Source: Mucilaginibacter agri (GTDB taxonomy: Bacteria > Bacteroidota > Bacteroidia > Sphingobacteriales > Sphingobacteriaceae). Taken from it: a stretch of 64,000 nucleotides of DNA. The DNA lies in contig NZ_WWEO01000043.1 of the NCBI RefSeq assembly GCF_009928685.1, positions 248,001 through 312,000 of the forward strand. Direction: 5' to 3'. The translations under genes and the position numbers were made by a program. Below the pieces are notes generated by a model that saw only the letters and a list, made by a program, of their open reading frames with translations, made no database searches and was not told where the DNA came from. Of the stretch, positions 18,123-27,299 are shown one piece after another (positions within the stretch are counted from its first letter, which is position 1; every line of letters begins with the position of its first letter).

Positions 18123-18908
18123 ATGGATATACACATCTTCTACACCAAAGCATACGATTGGATCTTCGCTAATGGTCCCCGGGTTATCGTCGGCATCATC
18201 ATTTTCTTTATTGGGTTATGGATTATTAAGCTGATCCGTGCGGCCATTCAAAAGCGGATGAGCCAAAATGAGGTGCATTCATCCTTACAACCCTTCTTTC
18301 TAAGCCTTTCTATTACCTCGCTCTACCTGATGCTGGTTATACTGGTGATGGAGATTATGGGTATCGAGCTTACCATTTTCACCACAGTAATTGGTGCTGC
18401 TACTGTTGCCGCAGGTTTGGCGTTATCTGGAACATTACAAAACTTCGCAGGCGGGATTCTGATATTGTTACTCAAACCGTTTGAGCTGGACGATAATATC
18501 ATTGCACAGGGACAGGACGGTCGGGTTACGTCCATCCAAATATTTTATACGGTAATCATAACACCTGATAACAAAACGGTTATTATCCCCAACGGAAAGT
18601 TATTTAACGAAGTAATTGTTAATGTTACCCGCGAAGGGAAAAGAAGGCTTGATATAAATATTAAACTGGGGTATGCGGCAGATCCGGAACAGGTGAAAAG
18701 CATTATAGAAAATGCAATCAGCCAAACTCCTAATATTCTTAAAACGCCCGGTACTACAGTAGGTGTATTAGCCTTAGAAATAGACGGTATAAAATACGTA
18801 GTTAATGTATGGGTTGACCCCAAAAATTTCCTTAAAACTAAGCTGAGCCTACAAGAGCGAATCATCGTTGATCTTCGCGCAGCGGGTGTAAAATTGCCTG
18901 GTACCTGA
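18123..18908 (+). CDS. Small mechanosensitive channel, MscS family
   Basis: 261 residues: three membrane helices (about 17-37, 54-75, 85-112), the last being the Ala/Gly-rich pore helix (GAATVAAGLALSGTLQNFAG). The cytoplasmic beta domain follows (LLKPFELDDNIIAQGQDG; VIIPNGKLFNEVI) and then an alpha/beta C-terminal part. MscS channels open under membrane tension and release osmolytes during hypo-osmotic shock. The length is that of a minimal MscS. The start is fixed by the promoter box and by the lack of another early Met. Confidence 0.94.
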   Translation: MDIHIFYTKAYDWIFANGPRVIVGIIIFFIGLWIIKLIRAAIQKRMSQNEVHSSLQPFFLSLSITSLYLMLVILVMEIMGIELTIFTTVIGAATVAAGLALSGTLQNFAGGILILLLKPFELDDNIIAQGQDGRVTSIQIFYTVIITPDNKTVIIPNGKLFNEVIVNVTREGKRRLDINIKLGYAADPEQVKSIIENAISQTPNILKTPGTTVGVLALEIDGIKYVVNVWVDPKNFLKTKLSLQERIIVDLRAAGVKLPGT

Positions 18909-18954
18909 TCTGGTGTCCAGCGTTTAAATCAGCCGAATCCGTTTAAAACTTCTA

Positions 18955-18962
18955 TATCTTTG
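18955..18962 (+). promoter_or_regulatory. TAnnTTTG box abutting the serine dehydratase start
   Basis: TATCTTTG ends 4 bases before the ATG at 18967. With the usual 4-6 base distance from box to transcription start, the mRNA would begin at or next to the start codon. A good -33 element is not visible. Confidence 0.45.
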
Positions 18963-18966
18963 TTTG

Positions 18967-20394
18967 ATGCAAAAAGAACAGATCTCTGTTTTCAATATGT
19001 TTAAAATAGGTATCGGGCCATCCAGCTCGCATACTTTAGGTCCTTGGCGTGCCGCTCAACAATTTGTTGCTTTGTTGGAGGAGCGTGAAGTTGTAGCTGC
19101 TGTAGAGCAGGTTAAAATACTACTTTACGGCTCATTGGCAAAAACTGGTAAGGGCCATGGTACAGATATCGCCATACTGCTTGGGCTTAGTGGCGACGAC
19201 CCTGTAACATTTGATGTAACACAGATCAACACCAAAGTAGATAAGATTAAACGTGATCATCAGCTAACGCTTGGCGGCAAAAATCAAATTAGCTTTAGTT
19301 TTGATGATGACCTGATGTTCTTGTTTAACGAAAGTCTGCCTTTTCACCCCAATGCAGTAACTTTTCAGGCATTTTTGAACGATGGTAAAGCTGTGTCAGA
19401 AACCTATTATTCGATAGGTGGCGGCTTTGTGGTTAAAGAGAACGAGCAATCCGATGCCTCAAAAGAAGTTGACTTGCCCTTCCCGATAGATACTGCCGGC
19501 GACCTGCTGCACTGGTGTCGCAAAACCGGTTTAAAGATCTCGGAAGTGGTAATGGAGAACGAATTGGCCTGGCGCAGCGAAGACGAAACAAAGTCGCGAA
19601 CGCTGGATATTTTTAATACCATTAAAGAGTGTATTTATCGTGGCTGCCACACCACAGGTTATTTGCCAGGTGGCTTAAACGTAGCCCGTCGTGCAGCTTC
19701 GCTCAATAAAAAGTTGATAGGGGCTAACCCATACCAAAATTTTGACGAATGGGTAACTGCTATTCGTGAAACAGGCTATGGTTTTAAAAATATATTAGAT
19801 TGGGTAAGTTGCTTTGCACTGGCCGTTAATGAAGAGAACGCTTCGTTCGGTCGTGTGGTAACGGCGCCAACCAATGGTGCTGCCGGAGTTATACCTGCAG
19901 TGCTGCAATATTATTTGGTTTTTTGCGATGGCTATACTGAGCAAAAGATCATTCAGTTTTTATTTACGGCATCGGAGATTGGAAGCATCTTTAAAAAGGG
20001 CGCAACCATATCTGCGGCTATGGGCGGTTGCCAGGCCGAGATAGGTGTGTCATCAGCAATGGCGGCAGCGGCGCTTACAGAGTGTTTAGGGGGCTCACAG
20101 CGACAAGCGATGATGGCCGCAGAGATTGCCATGGAACACCACTTAGGTTTAACCTGCGACCCGATAGGTGGCCTTGTACAGGTGCCATGTATCGAACGTA
20201 ATACCATGGGTGCTATTAAAGCCATCACAGCGTCGCAGCTGGCTTTGCAAACTAACCCCGATAACGCCAAAGTGAGTTTAGATGCCGTGGTAAAAACGAT
20301 GTGGCAAACCGCACTGGATATGAATTCGAAGTACAAGGAAACATCCGACGGTGGGCTAGCCATCAACATTCCTCTGAGTTTACCGGAATGTTAA
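18967..20394 (+). CDS. sdaA: L-serine dehydratase, iron-sulfur type
   Basis: 475 residues, alpha and beta parts in a single chain. It deaminates L-serine to pyruvate and ammonia with a [4Fe-4S] cluster. The N-terminal domain opens with [18 protein letters not shown], the signature of the family. The catalytic domain carries the Cys-containing blocks [37 protein letters not shown] and [19 protein letters not shown] use ATG 18967; a TTG directly before it is part of the promoter zone. The stop codon overlaps the stop of the convergent GDSL gene in a shared TTAA. Confidence 0.96.
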   Translation: MQKEQISVFNMFKIGIGPSSSHTLGPWRAAQQFVALLEEREVVAAVEQVKILLYGSLAKTGKGHGTDIAILLGLSGDDPVTFDVTQINTKVDKIKRDHQLTLGGKNQISFSFDDDLMFLFNESLPFHPNAVTFQAFLNDGKAVSETYYSIGGGFVVKENEQSDASKEVDLPFPIDTAGDLLHWCRKTGLKISEVVMENELAWRSEDETKSRTLDIFNTIKECIYRGCHTTGYLPGGLNVARRAASLNKKLIGANPYQNFDEWVTAIRETGYGFKNILDWVSCFALAVNEENASFGRVVTAPTNGAAGVIPAVLQYYLVFCDGYTEQKIIQFLFTASEIGSIFKKGATISAAMGGCQAEIGVSSAMAAAALTECLGGSQRQAMMAAEIAMEHHLGLTCDPIGGLVQVPCIERNTMGAIKAITASQLALQTNPDNAKVSLDAVVKTMWQTALDMNSKYKETSDGGLAINIPLSLPEC

Positions 20395-21125
20395 GGCTTT
20401 GCGTTAAGACCGCTGGCAACCTGTTTTACTAATTGGTCAACCCATAACTTGTACATCAGCGCAGACGGGTGGAGGCCATCTCCGGCAATAAGCGTAGCAT
20501 CGGTAGCTGCCGTGCGTGAAATGCCGGTAATGTTAAGGTAGTTTACGCCCGCTTTATCGCTTTCGGCCTGGTTGATGTTGTTATAAACATTCAGTTGATC
20601 AGCAATCTGTTGCTTCATACTGGTTGCCGCAAAAGGTGTTACCGAATAATCAGGTATTGATAGCACAAATACATGTCGTTTATTGCCACCAGCAAATTGG
20701 ATAGCGGTGTTTAGCAATTCAACAAAATCGGGTCTGTAGGTATTGATGTCGAAATTCTGGTATTGGTTGTTTACACCAATCAAGAGGGTAACAAAGGTAA
20801 AGGTCTTATTTAAATTGGCAGCCTGAATAGCATACTTCAGATCGTTAGTTGTCCATCCGGTCTTCGCAATAATCACTGGGTCACTTGCCTTAAATTTATT
20901 AAGCTTTAGCTGACCAGTTAACTGGTATGGGAATGACTGTGCTTGTGGTACAGATTCGCCGATGGTGTAGGAATCGCCCAGCGCTAAATAGGTAACGGTA
21001 GTGGCGGTATCTGTAGCAGGTATTGACGCAGTAGCTGCGGGTAAATTATTAACAGTATCCATTTGTTGTTTGCTGCAACCGGCAACGGTTGAAAGTGCAA
21101 TTAATATACTTCCTAATATCTTCAT
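20391..21125 (-). CDS. SGNH/GDSL-type esterase lipoprotein
   Basis: 244 residues with a good lipobox (TVAGC, Cys17), so a lipid-anchored envelope protein. The SGNH blocks are visible: [11 protein letters not shown] with nucleophile Ser52, Gly/Asn positions in KTGWTTNDL and [10 protein letters not shown], and the C-terminal DGLHPS with Asp216 and His219. It should hydrolyse ester bonds of carbohydrates or lipids; the substrate is unknown. It is last in an operon with lipB and a phosphopantetheinyl transferase, joined by 4-base ATGA overlaps. The stop is shared with the convergent serine dehydratase gene. Confidence 0.92.
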   Translation of the reverse strand: MKILGSILIALSTVAGCSKQQMDTVNNLPAATASIPATDTATTVTYLALGDSYTIGESVPQAQSFPYQLTGQLKLNKFKASDPVIIAKTGWTTNDLKYAIQAANLNKTFTFVTLLIGVNNQYQNFDINTYRPDFVELLNTAIQFAGGNKRHVFVLSIPDYSVTPFAATSMKQQIADQLNVYNNINQAESDKAGVNYLNITGISRTAATDATLIAGDGLHPSALMYKLWVDQLVKQVASGLNAKP

Positions 21126-21844
21126 CCAGCTATCTCCATATCAAACAATACGGAAATATGGTGTTTAAGGATTTTTTTAACTTCTCCTAGATTAACCTCT
21201 TCGCCCAGTTCCTGCTTCATGGAGGCTACTGCTTTATCATCTATGCCGCAAGGCACTATGTTTTTAAAATAGTCCAGATCGGGGTTTACATTTAGGGCCA
21301 AACCATGCATAGTTACCCAGCGGCTGCAGCGCACGCCCATGGCACAAATTTTACGGGCACGCTCATTATCGGCATCTAGCCAAACGCCTGTATAGCCCGG
21401 ATAACGCTCGCCTTTAAGGCCAAATTCGCCAATGGTATTAATTACGGCCTGCTCTAGTGTGCGCAGGTATAAATGTATGTCGGTAAAAAAATTATCAAGA
21501 TCTAATATCGGGTAACTCACCAACTGGCCCGGGCCATGATAGGTAATATCACCACCACGGTTAATAGGATAATAAGCCGCGTGTTTTTCTTTCAATCCCT
21601 GCTCGTCGAGCAATAGGTTATCTATTTTGCCGCTTTTGCCCAACGTATAAACGTGCGGGTGTTCGCAAAATATGAGATAGTTTTTAGTAGCCAGATCTTC
21701 TGGTGCTTCATCGCCTGCTACCTGCAAATTGCGAATGGCAATTTTGGTGTTTACGGTATCGGCAAAAATGGCTTCCTGCCTGTCCCATGCTTCTTTATAA
21801 TCTATCAGGCCCCAGTCCTGGTATTCAACCTGCTTATTTTTCAT
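21122..21844 (-). CDS. lipB: LipB, octanoyl-[ACP]:protein octanoyltransferase
   Basis: 240 residues. It moves octanoate from acyl carrier protein to the lipoyl domains of 2-oxoacid dehydrogenases and GcvH, the first step of lipoate synthesis. Family motifs are INRGGDITYHGPGQLVSYPI near residue 75, KICAMGVRCSRWVTMHGLAL with the catalytic Lys, and NIVPCGI with the catalytic Cys. Both ends overlap neighbours by 4 bases (ATGA), linking it with the upstream phosphopantetheinyl transferase, which makes the ACP cofactor, and the downstream GDSL lipoprotein. Confidence 0.97.
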   Translation of the reverse strand: MKNKQVEYQDWGLIDYKEAWDRQEAIFADTVNTKIAIRNLQVAGDEAPEDLATKNYLIFCEHPHVYTLGKSGKIDNLLLDEQGLKEKHAAYYPINRGGDITYHGPGQLVSYPILDLDNFFTDIHLYLRTLEQAVINTIGEFGLKGERYPGYTGVWLDADNERARKICAMGVRCSRWVTMHGLALNVNPDLDYFKNIVPCGIDDKAVASMKQELGEEVNLGEVKKILKHHISVLFDMEIAG

Positions 21845-22485
21845 TGTTGTCCTTTTACGTAACCTACCATGTAATCTTCGTACTGCATGTACTGAACCTG
21901 GTACGGTATATCTATTTCACCTTTTAATAGTCGTGCAGAAACTGTTCCCTGGTTTTGAGGGGGGAAAGGCTGCAGTAGTATATTGTCGGCAAATGAAACT
22001 TCTTTTTGCCCATAGCACTTGTAAACAGCTTCTTTAGCGCACCAACATACATATAGTTGCTGTATTTTATTTGCGGGATCTATAAACGCCATTTCTTCGG
22101 GGCGCATAAACTTGTGGGCAATGCGCTCTACTTTTTCTTTCACTTGTTCTATATCAATGCCTACCGGGCCGCTTTTGCTTACCATTACGGCTGCATAGTC
22201 AAAAGAGTGGCTTAGCGAAATGTGGTAAGGCATGTTTACCAGGTAAGGTTTGCCGTGTATATCAACTTGGCTATCTATATATTCGTCGGTGTGCAGCATT
22301 TTACGTAGCAAAACCCTCGTACCTAACCAATGCAGGTTTCTTTTTCCTTTGCTCAGCTTTTCAATATAAGCCTTCTCTTTGTTGTTGAGTTGCAGCTGAC
22401 TGTAAAGGTCATCCGCCTCTTCTTCAATCTTCCAGAGAGCAAATTCAGTATCCGGGTCCACCTGATGGCGGTACGCTATAGCCAT
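21841..22485 (-). CDS. 4'-phosphopantetheinyl transferase superfamily protein
   Basis: 214 residues, Sfp/AcpT-like. It attaches the phosphopantetheine arm to carrier proteins. Visible motifs are YHISLSHSFDYAAVMVSKSG, the Mg-binding GIDIEQVKEKVERIAHKF, and FIDPANKIQQLYVCWCAKEA followed by VYK, with the Glu and Lys typical of the third motif. It is the first gene of the three-gene operon ending at 20391. A functional tie to lipB is plausible because both act on carrier-protein-bound acyl chains, but that is inference. Confidence 0.93.
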   Translation of the reverse strand: MAIAYRHQVDPDTEFALWKIEEEADDLYSQLQLNNKEKAYIEKLSKGKRNLHWLGTRVLLRKMLHTDEYIDSQVDIHGKPYLVNMPYHISLSHSFDYAAVMVSKSGPVGIDIEQVKEKVERIAHKFMRPEEMAFIDPANKIQQLYVCWCAKEAVYKCYGQKEVSFADNILLQPFPPQNQGTVSARLLKGEIDIPYQVQYMQYEDYMVGYVKGQQ

Positions 22486-22561
22486 AAAAGTAAAATTGCA
22501 AAATCAGTGACAAACTTATGTCAAATAATTATAAATTAGTCGTGCTAACTAGTACTTACAT

Positions 22562-23098
22562 ATGATTTTATCGGACAAGCGCATTTTAGAAGAGATTGAG
22601 AAAGGGCATATCATTATAGAACCCTTTTACCGAGAGAATCTGGGTACCAATTCATACGACGTGCATTTGGGCAAACATTTGGCAACTTACCGTAGCCGTG
22701 TGCTTGATGCTAAAGCGCATAACGAGATAGATCATTTCGAAATACCTAAAGATGGTTTTGTGCTGCAGCCCAATACACTTTATCTGGGAGTAACAGTAGA
22801 ATACACCGAAACACATAAGCACGTTCCTTTTCTGGAAGGTAAGTCGAGCACAGGCAGATTAGGTATTGATATACACGCCACGGCCGGTAAAGGCGACGTT
22901 GGTTTCTGCAATACCTGGACACTGGAGATCTCGTGCGCACAGCCTGTTAAAATTTATCCCGGCATGCCTATCGGCCAGCTGATTTACTTTAGCGTAGAGG
23001 GTGATATTGAAACCCTGTACAATACCAAAGGGAATGCCAAATACAATAACCCAACCACCCGCCCGGTTGAAAGCATGATGTGGAAGAATAGCTTTTAG
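22562..23098 (+). CDS. dcd: dCTP deaminase
   Basis: 178 residues. It converts dCTP to dUTP in thymidylate supply. The core motif EGKSSTGRLGIDIHATAGKG with catalytic Glu/Ser/Arg region is near residue 95, followed by GFCNTWTLEISCAQPVKIYP and GMPIGQLIYF. Length is near the usual 180-195. It is divergent from the phosphopantetheinyl transferase, with 76 bases between the starts, and a TGACA-N6-TGTCA dyad lies in that space. No clear -7 box was found. Confidence 0.95.
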   Translation: MILSDKRILEEIEKGHIIIEPFYRENLGTNSYDVHLGKHLATYRSRVLDAKAHNEIDHFEIPKDGFVLQPNTLYLGVTVEYTETHKHVPFLEGKSSTGRLGIDIHATAGKGDVGFCNTWTLEISCAQPVKIYPGMPIGQLIYFSVEGDIETLYNTKGNAKYNNPTTRPVESMMWKNSF

Positions 23099-23150
23099 CG
23101 CACAACATTTTACGCTTCCTGAGCGTTTAATAGGAATACCCCCTTACCTT

Positions 23151-25862
23151 ATGACCTTCAAGAAGATACCCCTTTATTTGCTTGCCTTTATTACCAGTGC
23201 AATTGTTTTTGGTTTTGTTAAAGCCGATGACGACCCGATAAAAAAAGCAACTACCCAATTACAGAAATGGCTTGATACCTATCCGCAGGAGAAAGTATAT
23301 CTGCATTTTGATAAACCTTATTATGCCGTTGGCGATGATATTTGGTTTAAGGCTTACATTACCGTTGGACCAAAGCACGAGCTATCGGCTCTAAGCGGTG
23401 CTTTAAATGTAGAACTTATAGACGACCGTGACTCGATATTACAAGCTATCAAACTGCCGGTTGTTTCGGGTCTCGCTAATGGCGATTTTGCGCTGCCAGA
23501 CACGCTTAACGAAGGTAACTACCGCGTTCGTGCGTATACAAATTGGATGCGAAATGCCGGACCCGATTATTTTTTCGATAAAACTATCCATATAGGCAAG
23601 GCGCTGAATAACAATGTTTTTACGCATACTGCTTTTACTTATACCACGCAAAACGGCCAGCCGGTTGTAAATGCAACAATAACTTATATGGATTTAGCAG
23701 GTGCGCCATTTGCCAATAAAGAAGTATCGTACCAAATTGTGGCTGGCTCAAAAAATATTGCGAGAGGTAAGGGTATAACCAATAGTAAAGGTGAATTGAC
23801 ATTGTCATTTGCCGGGATGGCGCAAACGCAAAACAAACAGGCGCGTATAGTCAGCAAAATTAAAATAGACGAAAAAAACACTGTTACGAAAGTGCTCCCT
23901 GTTACGGCACTATCTGGCAAAGTTGATGTTCAATTTTTTCCAGAGAGTGGTAATCTCGTTAATGGGCTCCCAACTAAGGTTGCTTTTAAGGCTGTTGGTG
24001 CTGATGGTTTAGGGAAGAATATAAATGGTGTATTAATCGACAACAATAATCAGGAGATATCAACTATAACAACCCAACACTTGGGTATGGGCATTTTTAT
24101 GGTAGTGCCGGAGGCCGGTAAAACTTACACTGCTCAAATAACTTTCGAGGATGGCTCTAAAGGTACATTTGCCTTACCAAAAGCTTTGGAGCAGGGCTAC
24201 ACTTTGAGCGTCAACAATACTTATGATCCCGACAATATTTCGGTACGTATAGCAGCCAGCCCTGGCCTTGTTGGTACAGAGGTAAATTTAGTAGCGCAAT
24301 CGGGAGGGAATGTATATTACGCAGCTAAGAGTAAAGTAGAAAACGGCATAATTGCCACCAAAGTAACCAAAAATAGATTTCCAACTGGTGTTACACAGCT
24401 TACGTTGTTTAACGCAGCTGGTGAAGCCGTTAATGAGCGTTTGATTTTTACCACCGGTGCTGATGACCTGAAGCTGGATCTCATCTCTCCTCAGCAAACT
24501 TATGCGCAACGTGAGAAAATGAATTTACAGATAGCTGCCAATACACCGGATAACAAACCCGCCGTAGCCAGTTTATCAGCAGCAGTAATAGATGAAACTA
24601 AGGTGCCGGTTGATGAGTCGGATGAAACAACTATCCTATCCAGTATTTTGTTGAGTTCGGATATTAAGGGTTATATCGAAAAACCAAATTATTACTTCGC
24701 CCACAAGGATGATAAGCAGGAGAAAGCTGACCTCGATGTGTTGATGCTTACACAAGGCTATCGCAGGTTTGAGTGGAAACAGCTAATGAGCGACTCGTTT
24801 GCACGGCCGATATATACGCCCGAGACTACTCTGAAAGTATCGGGTCGGGTGCATAACGGCAACAAACCGGTTGTAGGTGGCAAGGTTACTTTGTTTACTA
24901 CCGCGGGCGGTGCTTTTGTGTTAGATACGCTTACAGATGCTAACGGGCGTTTCGAATTTAAGAACCTGATTTTTAAGGATAGCCTTAAATTTGTTATCCA
25001 GGCACGCGATGCCAAGGGTAAAAAGTTTGTAGACATTGATCTGGACAATGTTACCCGGCAGCAACTCACAGCGAATGTTAACGCACCAGATATCGATGTA
25101 AATTTTGATAGTAAGATAGTTCCTTACCTGCAAAGCAGTCGCTCATTATATCAAACACAGGTGAAGTACGGGGTGGGTAGCCATAACATATTGCTTAAAG
25201 AAGTTACTATTCGCGAGAAGAAAAAGCCGCCGGTTGATCATTCGTCAAATCTTAACGGTGCTGGTAATGCAGATCAGGTGATTAAAGCAGAAGATATTGC
25301 GCTGATGGGAGGTTGCCCAGATATAACACAATGCTTGCAGGGCCGTTTATTGGGTGTAACGTTTCGGCAGGGAAATGCTTACACTACTCGTGGCGGCGGC
25401 CAAATGCAAATAATTGTAGATGGTATTTACGTTGAAGGAGACTTTTTGACCCAAATTAATTACACCGATATTAGTAGTATTGAAGTACTGAGAAGCGGAG
25501 CTTATACGTCGTTGTATGGCAGTAGAGGAGGCAACGGAGTAATTATAGTAAACACCAAACGAGGCAACGAGGGCAATAGCTACCAACGTTTTTCGCCTGG
25601 GGTAATTACCTATTCGCCTAAAGGCTTTTACCTTGCCCGTACTTTTTATTCGCCTCAATATGATGATCCTAAAGTAAACGCTACGCTTGCCGACATGCGC
25701 AGCACGATATATTGGGCACCTAATTTAGTGACTGATAAGGATGGGAAAGCCAGTTTAGGGTTTTTTAATGCTGGAAGTAAGGGCTCTTACCGGATAGTGA
25801 TTGAGGGTATAGATAGTGACGGCCATATAGGCCGCCATGTGTATCATTATAAGGTTGAGTAA
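23151..25862 (+). CDS. Exported MG2-like protein with TonB-receptor plug domain but no barrel
   Basis: 903 residues with an N-terminal signal peptide (about residues 1-25). An alpha-2-macroglobulin MG2-like region begins near residue 40 (QEKVYLHFDKPYYAVGDDIW, a stretch also common in Bacteroidota carboxypeptidase-regulatory-like proteins). Several beta-sandwich repeats follow, then a CarboxypepD-reg-like module near 560-620 (VSGRVHNGNKPVVGGKVTLF). A TonB plug is at about 710-810 (IIVDGIYVEG; SSIEVLRSGAYTSLYGSRGG). No 22-strand barrel follows; the protein ends about 90 residues later. The function is unknown; presumably periplasmic or outer-membrane. It lies 52 bases after dcd. Confidence 0.87.
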   Translation: MTFKKIPLYLLAFITSAIVFGFVKADDDPIKKATTQLQKWLDTYPQEKVYLHFDKPYYAVGDDIWFKAYITVGPKHELSALSGALNVELIDDRDSILQAIKLPVVSGLANGDFALPDTLNEGNYRVRAYTNWMRNAGPDYFFDKTIHIGKALNNNVFTHTAFTYTTQNGQPVVNATITYMDLAGAPFANKEVSYQIVAGSKNIARGKGITNSKGELTLSFAGMAQTQNKQARIVSKIKIDEKNTVTKVLPVTALSGKVDVQFFPESGNLVNGLPTKVAFKAVGADGLGKNINGVLIDNNNQEISTITTQHLGMGIFMVVPEAGKTYTAQITFEDGSKGTFALPKALEQGYTLSVNNTYDPDNISVRIAASPGLVGTEVNLVAQSGGNVYYAAKSKVENGIIATKVTKNRFPTGVTQLTLFNAAGEAVNERLIFTTGADDLKLDLISPQQTYAQREKMNLQIAANTPDNKPAVASLSAAVIDETKVPVDESDETTILSSILLSSDIKGYIEKPNYYFAHKDDKQEKADLDVLMLTQGYRRFEWKQLMSDSFARPIYTPETTLKVSGRVHNGNKPVVGGKVTLFTTAGGAFVLDTLTDANGRFEFKNLIFKDSLKFVIQARDAKGKKFVDIDLDNVTRQQLTANVNAPDIDVNFDSKIVPYLQSSRSLYQTQVKYGVGSHNILLKEVTIREKKKPPVDHSSNLNGAGNADQVIKAEDIALMGGCPDITQCLQGRLLGVTFRQGNAYTTRGGGQMQIIVDGIYVEGDFLTQINYTDISSIEVLRSGAYTSLYGSRGGNGVIIVNTKRGNEGNSYQRFSPGVITYSPKGFYLARTFYSPQYDDPKVNATLADMRSTIYWAPNLVTDKDGKASLGFFNAGSKGSYRIVIEGIDSDGHIGRHVYHYKVE

Positions 25863-25871
25863 CGTAATCCG

Positions 25872-26780
25872 TTAGTTTTTGCCGAGGTAGAATTTCTCCC
25901 AGAAATCCACAGACTTGGACATCTCTGAGTGGTCGGTGCTGCCCTGTGCACCGCCGCCCATACCGCCGCGGCCGCCGCCCATGCCACCACCGCCGTGACG
26001 GCCGCCGCCCATGCCGCCGCCACCCATTCCGCCGCGACCGCCTCCGCCGCCCATGCCTCCATGGCCACCGCCCATACCGCCATCGGGTGAGCCTGCTGTT
26101 TTGTTAGCGTTGGGATGAGTTACTCCGTTTATTTTGATATTAAATGCCCATTCGCTTTTATCTGGCGCATCCGCATGGAAGAATTTTAGGGGTATAGCAG
26201 CTTCGTAAACTAATTGGCCGCTTTCGTCAAGATTAAGGGCTACTTTAATACCGTAGGTATTGGCTGTAGTAATGATATCGCTTTCAATATCCGGAAACCC
26301 GGTTACCTGTATGTTGCGCAGCTTGGTCATTCTGGCGCGCATCATTTCCTCGCGATCCTGCTTGTCTAGCTCGTCGGGGTTGGGTTGTTTATCGCCGCCA
26401 TTGCTGCCCGCACCACCAAAAGCAGGCTGATTATCGGTGCCCCCAACCGGAAAGGTAATGCTGTACTGTTCTTTCTTTTTGCCTTTGGGGTTAACGCTTA
26501 AAGTTAGGCCTGCACCAATAATACGGATCTGCTCTGTACGGTCGTTAACGCGGATGGCCATGTATAGATTGTCCTTGTCGTTGGCCAGCGTATAGTATAT
26601 TTTTTTGTCTTCGTTGTAATAACGCAGGCTATCACCCCAGTCTTTCAGACTGCCGTCAATAGTAATTTCGGTTGGTGGGGCTTTTAGTGTGTTGTCTGTT
26701 TTGGCTTGTGCTTTTGCATGTGCCGAGAATAGCAGGGGTGCTGCCGCAACCAAGGCAAATGCGGTTAAACGCGATCTCAT
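25872..26780 (-). CDS. Exported CBM9-like domain protein with glycine-rich tail
   Basis: 302 residues with a signal peptide cleaved near AKAQA|K (residue 24). Residues 38-200 resemble a carbohydrate-binding family 9/DOMON-like sandwich (EITIDGSLKDWGDSLRYYNE; DKDNLYMAIRVNDRTEQ). The segment around 237-282 is almost only Gly with Met, His and Arg (GGGMGGG-type repeats), then a non-repetitive tail ends SVDFWEKFYLGKN. The Gly-rich part is GC-rich compared with its surroundings. It is convergent with the plug protein (9-base gap) and divergent from clpS. Function unknown. Confidence 0.82.
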   Translation of the reverse strand: MRSRLTAFALVAAAPLLFSAHAKAQAKTDNTLKAPPTEITIDGSLKDWGDSLRYYNEDKKIYYTLANDKDNLYMAIRVNDRTEQIRIIGAGLTLSVNPKGKKKEQYSITFPVGGTDNQPAFGGAGSNGGDKQPNPDELDKQDREEMMRARMTKLRNIQVTGFPDIESDIITTANTYGIKVALNLDESGQLVYEAAIPLKFFHADAPDKSEWAFNIKINGVTHPNANKTAGSPDGGMGGGHGGMGGGGGRGGMGGGGMGGGRHGGGGMGGGRGGMGGGAQGSTDHSEMSKSVDFWEKFYLGKN

Positions 26781-26859
26781 TTGTAATAGGGGTTTTTGTT
26801 AAAATGTTCTAATGCGCATGTATAACACATTTTTAGTGTGTTTATTATGGGTTTTTAAG

Positions 26860-26867
26860 TAAATTTG
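26860..26867 (+). promoter_or_regulatory. TAnnTTTG box of clpS
   Basis: TAAATTTG lies 16 bases before the clpS ATG, with a T-rich -33 region about 17 bases further up. Confidence 0.45.
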
Positions 26868-26883
26868 TAATTACAATACAATT

Positions 26884-27165
26884 ATGCCAACCGAAGTACA
26901 GGAAGAGACCCTCACCCTTGAAGAAATATTGGCCGGGCTGAAAGAAGTGCACCGTCTTATTTTGTGGAACGATGATGTGAATACGTTTGATCATGTAATT
27001 TACTGCATGATGAAGTACCTGGATTATTCAGAATCGCAATCAGAAAAAATAGCCTGGAAGGTACACAACGAAGGTAAATGTGCCGTGCTGGAAGGATCTT
27101 TTACGGAGATGGAAGTTTACCGAAAAATATTACAACAAGAAGGATTAACAGTAAGTGTTGAATAA
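26884..27165 (+). CDS. clpS: ClpS, ATP-dependent Clp protease adaptor
   Basis: 93 residues. It binds N-degron substrates and delivers them to ClpAP/ClpCP. The core LILWNDDVNTFDHVIYCMMK includes the Asn-Asp pair of the N-end pocket, followed by KIAWKVHNEGKCAVLEGSF with the His/Gly/Ala-Val pattern of the family. The N-terminal extension is short. It is convergent with ilvE; a terminator nested in an inverted repeat separates them. Confidence 0.96.
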   Translation: MPTEVQEETLTLEEILAGLKEVHRLILWNDDVNTFDHVIYCMMKYLDYSESQSEKIAWKVHNEGKCAVLEGSFTEMEVYRKILQQEGLTVSVE

Positions 27166-27169
27166 GGGT

Positions 27170-27294
27170 AGTATCAAGTAACGAGTATTAAGTAGCAAGA
27201 TAAAGAAAGCGCCGTAGATATGTGATCTAAGGCGCTTTCTTTATGTAAGCTTGAGTATTGCGGTCTTGTTACTTGATACTCTCTACTTGATACT
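27170..27294. repeat. Inverted repeat enclosing a terminator, between clpS and ilvE
   Basis: The left arm (27170-27200) and right arm (27264-27294) are imperfect inverted copies built from words such as AGTATCAAGTA and TACTTGATACT. The words also repeat within each arm. They frame the terminator at 27202-27242. Confidence 0.6.
27202..27242. terminator. Bidirectional terminator between clpS and ilvE
   Basis: AAAGAAAGCGCC and its exact reverse complement GGCGCTTTCTTT flank a 17-base loop. The A and T tracts allow use from both sides. Confidence 0.85.
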
Positions 27295-27299
27295 AAAAA

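Noticed and set aside
25847-26083. Ala/Trp-rich open frame over the Gly-rich coding region
   Set aside because: It is a frame-shifted shadow of the GGMGGG-coding DNA on the same strand.
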